64,000 nucleotides of DNA. It comes from Brienomyrus brachyistius. Taxonomy: Eukaryota; Chordata; Actinopteri; Osteoglossiformes; Mormyridae. The stretch lies in NCBI RefSeq assembly GCF_023856365.1, contig NC_064540.1:28698474-28762473 (forward strand), given 5' to 3'. This document shows, in pieces, positions 57,420-64,000 of the stretch (positions are counted from its first letter, which is position 1; the number at the start of each line of letters is the position of its first letter). Under the pieces are notes generated by a model. The model saw nothing but the letters and a program-made list of their open reading frames with translations, made no database searches and was not told the origin of the DNA. The translations under genes and the position numbers were made by a program.

Positions 57420-57931
57420 ATCAATGTCTTCCTTGTGCCTTGAGAGGTGGTGGGACCAGTCGAGCAGTGCTTGAGGATCAGAAAGAACATGATACAGTGC
57501 GGGTGAAATAAGTTCTTTTAGATAGGAGGGTGCTGGACCATTTTTGGCTTTGTAGGTGAGCATCGGTGTTTTGAATCTGATCCAGGAAGCTTCAGGAAGC
57601 CAGTAGAGGGAGCATAATGTTGGTGTGGTATGGGAGAACTTGGGAATGTTGAAAACGAGTCAGGCAGCTGCATTCTGGAACAGCTGCAGAGGACAAATGG
57701 TGCTCAGAGGCAGTCCAACTAGGAGTGAGTTACAATAGTCTAGTCTCGAGATGATAAGAGATTTAACAAGTACCTTAGTGGCCAGTGTGGAAAGAAATGG
57801 ACGAGCCCTTATAATGTTGAAGGGGAGAAATCAACAGAAGTGGGGAAGATTAGCAATGTGAGACAAAAAGGACAGTAAATTGTCTATGGTTACCCCAAAG
57901 TTATGGGCGCTGACCCATAATACAATAATAA
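57420..57931 (-). pseudogene. LINE C-terminal region
   Basis: The minus strand reads [60 protein letters not shown]. These are the conserved C-terminal blocks of a CR1/L2-group LINE. It is cut at 57932 by the Tc1-like element and continues at 60209. Several stops. Confidence 0.8.
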
Positions 57932-58217
57932 TACAACCCGAATACCAGAAAAGTGGGGACGTACTTTACATTTGAATAAAATGACTTTCAAATTATACGA
58001 GCTAATATTTTATTCACAACAGAACATAGATAACAATACAAATGTTAAAACTGAGAAATTATACACATTTATCCACTAAATGAGCCCATTTCAAATTTGA
58101 TGCCTGCTACAGGTCCCAAAAAAGTTGGCACAGTGACAACAAATGGATGAAAACGCAAGAAAGTTTAAAAAGATTCAACTGGGAGAAAATTAAGTTAAGT
58201 GATATCAGGTCTGTAAC

Positions 58218-58424
58218 ATGATTAAATATAAAAGGGATGTCAGAGAGGCAGAGTCTCTCAGTAGTAAAGACTGGCAGAGGCTCTCCAATCTGAAAGAGTG
58301 CATAAACAAATTGTGGAATACTCAACGTCAAATTGCAAAGGCTTTGCAAATCTCATCATCTACAGTGCATAACACCATCAAAACATTCAGAGAAACTGGA
58401 GATATCTCTGTACATAAAGGATAA
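58218..58424 (+). pseudogene. Tc1/mariner-like transposase N-terminal fragment
   Basis: The frame contains NKLWNTQRQIAKALQISSST then VHNTIKTFRETGDISVHKG, a helix-turn-helix DNA-binding segment. It is cut by the TIR element at 58425. The catalytic part survives only as nucleotide similarity at 59070-60000 (for example VQKPASLMVWGC-type sequence near 59550), with the DDE region partly deleted. Inactive. Confidence 0.75.
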
Positions 58425-59027
58425 TCCTGCGTTCGATTATCTCTCAGAACTCGGAACTTCCGAGGTGAGTGACATCATGTCTGACAATCTCCTGTTCGAG
58501 ACACATCTCGGAACAAACATGGCTGCCTACATTAACACGCTGTTGTGTGTTTTTGCTTTATATCTTAGCAGATTTGGAGTGAGATTCTTTTTTCCGAGAG
58601 ACATACAAACATGAAGCATGAACTAGTCAAACCACATGAAATGCTTTTTAAAATATTTTAGTACATTCATTGCAATAGGCAAACAATCTACAAAAAATAC
58701 AAAATACACTAACAAGTCTGGTAAAAATCTGATATTGCATGCTAGGATACTGTTTATGGTCATGATATGGTATTCTCTAAATCGAACATGTGCATTTACA
58801 TTTATAACTGTTAATACATTTAGCTAAATAAACATTTAAAAATATTTACAAATTAGAATTACTGTTGACTGTGTAAGCCGCCATGTTGAAATGACGTCAC
58901 AGGGGAATCTCGGACAACAAAATTCTGTCCAACATCAACGTCATAAAAGAGGCGTGTTTTCCAATGACGTTTTTCGTGGCATTTTCATCCGAGTTCCGAC
59001 TTGGAGAGAAATAATCGAATGCAGGAT
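58425..59027. mobile_element. Non-autonomous TIR element nested in the Tc1/mariner copy
   Basis: Left ATCCTGCGTTCGATTATCTC and right AATAATCGAATGCAGGAT are inverted repeats, and CAGAACTCGGAACT / GAGTTCCGACTT extends them. About 600 bp, no transposase. Exact boundary bases and duplication are ambiguous (AAGG on both sides is possible). Confidence 0.7.
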
Positions 59028-59112
59028 AAGGCCGAAGACCTTTATTGGATGACTGTGGATTCCTGTTGGTAATTATGGATGCTGTGTCCTCCGGGCTAAA
59101 GAGGAGGGAAAC

Positions 59113-59519
59113 TGTTAGGTTTAAGAAATGGTTATCAATCATTTCTTATCATTTCTGTATAATCAGCAATGAGTGTAATCATGTATATGGATTATTTTGT
59201 TTTACTTTAACCTCATATGATTGTGTAACTAACGGGTGCATTTAAAGTTCATTCAGCTTGCATGTATCTTGAGTACGTGCTCAAAAGTTGCCCACCTAAG
59301 CCAAACCAGAACTTACTCTCTTTGTTCTCACTTCCCTATTTTGTAAGACCCCTGCGCCTCCCACTGACTATAAATAAAGGAGCCAAGGGGAACCACCCTT
59401 TGTAGCACATTCTGCTGAGAGTGTGGGTACTCTTGCGCAAGTAAAACTTTAAAGTGTGTTGTCTCGTAATTCATAGTGTGTGCAGAGTTGGAGTGCAAAG
59501 CCTAGCGCTTTCTCCAACA
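59113..59519 (+). repeat. Solo LTR (407 bp) with perfect 5-bp target duplication
   Basis: TGTTAGGTTTAAGA ... CTTTCTCCAACA, with a CTATAAATAAAGG promoter-like box at 59368-59380. Perfect GAAAC duplication (59108-59112, 59520-59524). Unrelated to the proline-rich family. From an endogenous retrovirus or Ty3-type element; no internal sequence remains. Confidence 0.88.
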
Positions 59520-60208
59520 GAAACCTTCCAGTATGTTATCAGCATTCAGTTCGAAAGCCAGCATCTCTAATGGTATGGGGGTGCATAAGTGCATACGGTA
59601 TGGGCAGCTTTCATGTTTTGGAACTATGAATGTTGAAAGGCATATAAAGGTTTTAGAGCAACATATGCTCCCCTCCAGATGTCTATTTCAGGGAAGGCCT
59701 TCTGAATTCCAGTAGGACAATGCAAAACCACATACTGCAGCTATTACAACAGGATGGCTTTGTTGGAGAAGAGCCTGGGTGCTGAATCGGCCTACCTACA
59801 GTCCAGATCATTTAGCGCATCATTAAATGAAAAATATGTCAAAGAGGAACTTTTCAGCAGCTGGAAACCTATATCAGGCAAGAATGGGACCAAATTCCAA
59901 CACCAAAACTCCAGAAACTCATAACCTCGATGCCCAGATATCTTCAAACTGTTTTGAAAAGAAGAGGAGATGCTACACCATGGTAAACATGCCCCTGTCC
60001 CAACTATTTTGAGACCAGTACCAAGCATCAAATTTTAAATTAGCTCATTTTATGCAAAAATTGTAGTTTTTCAGTTTATACATTTATGTTATCTACAGTA
60101 TGTTCTGTTGTGAATAAAATATTGGCTCATGTGATTTGAAAGTCTTTTACTTTTCATTTTATTCAAATTTAAAGAACATTCCAGAACTATTCTGGAATTC
60201 AGGTTGTA

Positions 60209-60670
60209 GAGTTGTCCACGGGAGATCACAAGATCCTGGTGTGGGGATGGATCGGATTAGATGGGATGATTAGCAGTTCAGTTTTTGCGGGGGTGGTAGG
60301 AAACAAGCATTGCCATGCTAAGCTATGAATTCCAAGACTCATAAGGATGGACAAAAGAGTCTTGTGGTTGACTATGTCAAATGATGCTGAAAGGTCAAGG
60401 AAGATGAGGACAACTGACAGTTTGGCTGCTCTGGCAGCATGTACCTTTTCAGTGGCAGCCAAGAAGAAGAAAGCGAGGAGAGAAGAATATTAGTTGCTGA
60501 CTCCAATGCTAGGGAGGAAAAAGAGTCAGGGTCTGTAAGATATGATTATTGTGCAGGCAGCAACAGAAGGGGAGACACAGTGGAGGTTTTGTTGAGTGGG
60601 AGAGAAATATTCATAGTTGGGTTTATGCAGGGTAGGTAGGCTGATTCTAAAGGGTAGAAAGTGATGATCA
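60209..60670 (-). pseudogene. LINE reverse transcriptase fragment
   Basis: The minus frame reads AAKLSVVLIFLDLSASFDIV (first catalytic Asp block) then NHKTLLSILMSLGIHSLAWQ, followed by a deletion to KTELLIIPSNP. It is the upstream continuation of 57420-57931 across the Tc1 insertion. At the far side it meets the Harbinger fragment. Confidence 0.8.
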
Positions 60671-61118
60671 GGGACCTCATGTATAAACAGTGCGTACGCA
60701 CGAAACTGTTGCGTACGTCCATTTTCACGCTCACGTCGAGATGTATAAAAACAAAACTTGTCGTACCGCTACGCACATTCTCACAGCAGCTCCACACAAG
60801 GCGTACGCATGTTTCTGCTCAGTTTTGTAAACAGACGGCTCCCAGTGGTAAGTCATTGCTACTGTGGTTTCCCTTTTTAAACTCACAATCATGACGCTGA
60901 CTTTATCCAATACACCGACATTAATTGTATGTTGTTTACAAATGCACGGCACCTGATTTTTAATCAATTTGTAACAATAAAACAGTGCAGGAAATGACCA
61001 AACTATTACAACTACCATGGCAGCTCTTGCGTTACTAGAAGATATCGCAAATGGAAGAATTGGAAGAGAGTGCGTATTCAGGGATCATAGTGATTTCCTG
61101 GTCCATGACGATGAGTGA
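60671..61118 (+). mobile_element. PIF/Harbinger element, left end fragment
   Basis: Starts GGGACCTCATGTATAAACAG with CGTACGC repeats. At 61017 it opens the transposase start MAALALLEDIANGRIGRECV then FRDHSDFLVHDDE, ending at TGA 61118. Only about 33 residues of the transposase remain. It is inserted in, or fused to, the LINE. Confidence 0.7.
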
Positions 61119-61500
61119 GAGGGGTGTTTTCAGTACGGAAGAGAATGAGGAGTATGTCCATTTCTTTAAGAAAGTGACCTAGGAGGGTGGTAGATGACAA
61201 TGATGAGAAGGTTGATTAGAGAAGAAACTGCAACTGCATGGAATTCAAAGGATGACATATTAAGATGGGACAGAAAGAGGGGTGTGTAGTATGAATTCTA
61301 AGACAGCAGCAGATCTGTACCACCGCCCCACTTACTTTCTCAAGGAGTATGAGAAAAAACATTAGCAGAGGAAAGAGCTGCCAGTGTAGCCGCGCTCTGT
61401 GGGGATATCCAGGTCTCAGATAGAGCCAGAAATTCAAGAAAGTAATAGGAAGCAAGGACGGAGATAAAATCAGCCTTCTTTCAAGCAGATTGAAAGTTCC
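61119..61500 (-). pseudogene. LINE endonuclease region, degraded
   Basis: Minus-strand frames (ITFLNFWLYLRPGYPHRARL, FFLILLEKVSGAVV) fit the N-terminal endonuclease of the same LINE as 60209-60670, with frameshifts. Moderate certainty. Confidence 0.5.
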
Positions 61501-61559
61501 AGAGAACCCCCTACCACCCTTGTCTGAAACTTGGACAACAGGAGAGGGTAGAAAGTTGC

Positions 61560-62148
61560 TGATGGCACGGTCTCTTGATATTACGAAATTTTGCCAATTC
61601 TATGCTTCCAACTTTGTGTGGGAACAGTTTGGTGAAGGCCCTTTTCTGTTCCAAAATGAATGTGTCCTAGTGCACAAAGCAAGGTCCATAAAGACATGGT
61701 TGGTTGAGTCTGGTGTGAGACAACTGGGCCTTTACAGACCCATGACCTCAATCCCAACACATTTGGGATGAACTAGAATGGAGATTGCAAGACAGGCCTT
61801 CACATCCAAGATGTGCCTGACCAAGAAATGCTCTTCTCACGTACAGTAAACTTGTGGAAAGCGTTCATAGAAGATATACAGACAACTGTTATAGCTCCAA
61901 AGGGGGGACCAACTTCATATTGTTGGCTATGGATGTAGAATGGGATGTCATGAAAGTTCCTGTAGGTGTAATGGCCAAATATCTCAATACTTTTGTCCAC
62001 AGTGTACTACAGGAACATACTAGTTCAACCAATGACATAATTTTGGTTGAAGACATTCATGAGGTGATTTGGGTGATACCCAAAAGAAGACATGTAAATT
62101 TCACACCCAGCAAGCTAAAGTAGACATCAAATCCCCAAACCAAATAAG
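61560..62148 (+). mobile_element. Tc1-derived repeat (inverted partner of 35985-36230)
   Basis: Contains GTGCACAAAGCAAGGTCCAT, TGACCTCAATCCCAACACAT, and GAATGGGATGTCATGAAAGT. An extension beyond the usual Tc1 end (GAGGTGATTTGGGTGATACC) matches 35985-36090 on the opposite strand. Confidence 0.7.
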
Positions 62149-62398
62149 CATGTGTGTTTGTGTGTGTATAGAGAATTTTGCTGCATACAAATTATATATT
62201 GCTATTTCTGTCATGTACATATAATGGGCAAGGCTTTTGGTATAATTGTGCACCACCAAAAAATATGAATCTTCTGAAAATTTAGGCAAGCCTCCTTAAA
62301 AATGTTTTACTTATGATTAGATTTTTTTTATAAAATCATCCTGATTTATTTTTAATTTTTATTCTATTTTTTATTTTCTTTTTATATATGTATAATAG
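62149..62398. other. csf1 intron 3, distal end
   Basis: AT-rich, with a long T-rich stretch (62300-62390) suiting the polypyrimidine region before exon 4. Confidence 0.5.
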
Positions 62399-62569
62399 AG
62401 CGAAGTCTGCTATGTCAAAGCAGCCTTTCCCCAAATCCTGGATCTTCTCAAAAGTCACTTCAACTATGACCGGAGCTCCGATAACTTTCGTTATGTCAAT
62501 GCATTAACAAATATGATCTTCAATATCTACTCTCAAAAATGTATTCCCGAAATTAACGAGGAACATGAG
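62399..62569 (+). CDS. csf1: csf1 coding exon 4 (helices B and C)
   Basis: The acceptor GTATAATAG ends at 62398 and the donor GAG|GTGAGT begins at 62570. 57 codons in phase 0. SEVCYVKAAFPQILDLLKSH has the Cys equivalent to human Cys48. RYVNALTNMIFNIYSQKCIP has the Cys equivalent to Cys90, followed by EINEEHE (human YEEHD). This is the central part of the four-helix cytokine that contacts CSF1R. No stop or frameshift is present despite the 29.9-kb transposon-filled intron before it, indicating a maintained gene. Confidence 0.95.
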
Positions 62570-63099
62570 GTGAGTGTCTCCTTTACCTTACTGAGCTGCA
62601 CAATCTGTAGTTGCTTGTATCTTTGATAATACGCCCTAGGGAAAAGCTGGGCCTCTGTAAGCAGCTGTTTACCAGATGATAGACATGATTAACTTCACTG
62701 CTTAGCTGTCTTTCACAGTAGTCTGTAACTCTCTACTAACAGGAATTGGCAAAGTTTCTGTATAAATAAATAATATACAGGGTCTTTAGATATCTGACAC
62801 CAATTAAGAATACTCAGGAGAATTTTCTCACCAAAGTATATTGAAACTCATATACATCAGCGTTAAACACTACACTCAAAAATGTCCCTATATAAATAAA
62901 GGTAATATAATCTAATGAAATATGACATACAAATGGTAAGATACTTTATATGGCAGGTTATAAACTTTAATTTCCATAAATGAATCTGCTTAACTAAATA
63001 AATTTTGGGTGGGTATGTCACATGTGTTGTTCTTTGAAATGTCCATGAAATCAACTATAATGATTAAAATGAAAAAATTGGTTTTTAATATTTTTCAAG
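62570..63099. other. csf1 intron 4
   Basis: A 530-bp intron, GT...AG, without repeats. Confidence 0.8.
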
Positions 63100-63286
63100 G
63101 ATCATCCAGTGAAATTTACCAAAGCCTACAGCAGTTCTCCACAAGAGGTGCTAGAAAAAGTTCAAGAAGTCATCATGATGTACATGGACTTGATGACAGA
63201 GAATCATGCACCAGTTAACTGGAACTGTGCACAAGAATATGCCAAAGATTACCCAGAATCCATCACAGGGTCCACCCAGAGTACAG
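63100..63286 (+). CDS. csf1: csf1 coding exon 5 (helix D, end of cytokine core)
   Basis: The acceptor TTTTTCAAG ends at 63099. The donor is ACAG|GTAGAG after 63286. 62 codons plus one base (phase 1). SSSPQEVLEKVQEVIMMYMD is the fourth helix (human TPLQLLEKVKNVFNETKN). NWNCAQEYAKDYPES supplies the Cys equivalent to human Cys139. Human Cys102 and Cys146, which pair with each other, have no counterpart here. The following exons for the Ser/Thr-rich stalk, transmembrane segment and tail lie beyond the window. Read-through of the donor would add an unrelated short tail, so splicing is preferred. Confidence 0.93.
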
Positions 63287-63502
63287 GTAGAGTAAAACTT
63301 GCATCTAAGGCACAAATTGCATCACCTTAGTAACAGTGGTAAATTGGCTCACAACAGTAAACTGCACCACACACAAATCTTGATTTAAATTTTATATTTT
63401 TTTGCATTTTAAATATTTTAAAATGGTGTATGCATGACGTGGTATATGCATGGACATTCATGAATAAAGATTGTGTTTTGAGTATAGTGCATTACATAAT
63501 AG
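63287..63502. other. csf1 intron 5, start
   Basis: AT-rich intron without a named repeat. Confidence 0.5.
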
Positions 63503-64000
63503 GGATGAGCGAGTACAGCATTATCTGCATCTGTTAACCATATGAATTATCTGTATCTGTACTCGGACTGGGCGGGGCCTAACCCGGAAGTGGGCGGGAT
63601 TTAACCTGGAAGTGGGTCGGGTTGTCTTGAAATGGGCGGGGATTTAACCGGTGTGTTATTTTAAGCATGCAATTGATAGGGGTTGATCAGAAATTGTTAT
63701 ATTTATTGCTGATTAGAAAACTATTTACATGACAGCATCAGCATTGAGCTTCAGATCAGTGGTTTTGATCACGATAACAAACGAACTTTACACAGAACAA
63801 GTTTTGCAACAATGAATACAACACATGCGATTGCAGTTATGAAGTAAAATGTAATGAACAAGTTTTCATCTCAACATAACTTTCTTTTTTTAACTTTTAA
63901 TTTTTTATGATCAGTGTGATTTCATTTTTTTTGTTCTTTTTTCTTTTTTTTTATTTCCACACCAGGTATGTGTGTGTGCGTGTGTGTAGCTTAATTTGTA
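63503..64000. mobile_element. hAT-like repeat, runs off the window
   Basis: Starts GGGATGAGCGAGTACAGCAT and contains GGGCGGGGCCTAACCCGGAA-type repeats of CGGAAGTGGGCGGG, a composition I associate with fish hAT-derived elements. The right end is not in view. Confidence 0.4.

Larger units (their letters stand above)
57934..60206 (+). mobile_element. Tc1/mariner-like transposon, internally deleted and twice invaded
   Basis: Ends CAACCCGAATACCAG and CTGGAATTCAGGTTG are inverted repeats flanked by TA (57932-57933, 60207-60208). The recognisable interior is 57934-58425, 59028-59112 and 59520-60206. Between them lie a TIR element and a solo LTR. It sits within a LINE, so three layers of insertion are visible. 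Confidence 0.88.

Noticed and set aside
63287..63330. Reading csf1 exon 5 through to the TAG at 63328-63330
   Set aside because: The added residues have no CSF1 similarity, and ACAG|GTAGAG is a good donor at the expected boundary.

Overview
The window is vertebrate nuclear DNA, almost certainly from a bony fish. The evidence is spliced genes with GT/AG introns, V-SINE/DANA-type tRNA-derived SINEs, several Tc1-like transposons with long inverted repeats, CR1/L2/L1-type LINEs, Ty3-type LTR elements, and a colony-stimulating factor 1 gene of the fish type. There are no operons, and most long open frames are transposon remnants or low-complexity shadows.

Layout. Positions 1-3.1 kb hold the last two exons of a + strand gene whose acidic tail carries two YxN motifs and a C-terminal ITIM-like motif. 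I could not identify this gene. Positions 3-23 kb are intergenic and dense in repeats: a Tc1 fragment, copies of a proline-rich LTR element, an L1-type LINE with a G-rich 3' end, a CR1 LINE with a complete Tc1 inserted in its endonuclease region, a hAT relic, SINEs and a solo LTR. A weak candidate for a small spliced gene lies at about 19.3-22.0 kb.

The main host gene is csf1 (+ strand). It has a TATA box at 23588, a start codon at 23741, and five coding exons in the window (23741-23782, 29984-30097, 32458-32520, 62399-62569, 63100-63286). It continues past the right edge. Splice phases join in frame and encode the signal peptide and the four-helix cytokine core. Intron 2 is mostly one Tc1 element. 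Intron 3 is about 29.9 kb and is filled by nested insertions.

The most interesting non-host item is a 2.1 kb LTR element (minus strand, 40219-42322). It has two near-identical LTRs, a G-rich polypurine tract and a proline-rich reading frame in place of gag-pol. Ten bases just inside the 5' LTR are exactly complementary to bases about 31 nt downstream of the LTR's TATA-like box. This is the geometry of self-primed (Tf1/sushi-type) reverse transcription. Related copies occur at about 5.8, 6.8-8.1, 13.1-13.6, 22.7-22.9, 25.1, 44.2-45.1 and 52.9-53.2 kb. Two of them keep an alignable reading-frame C-terminus. All family assignments come from motif recognition and internal comparison; no database was searched.
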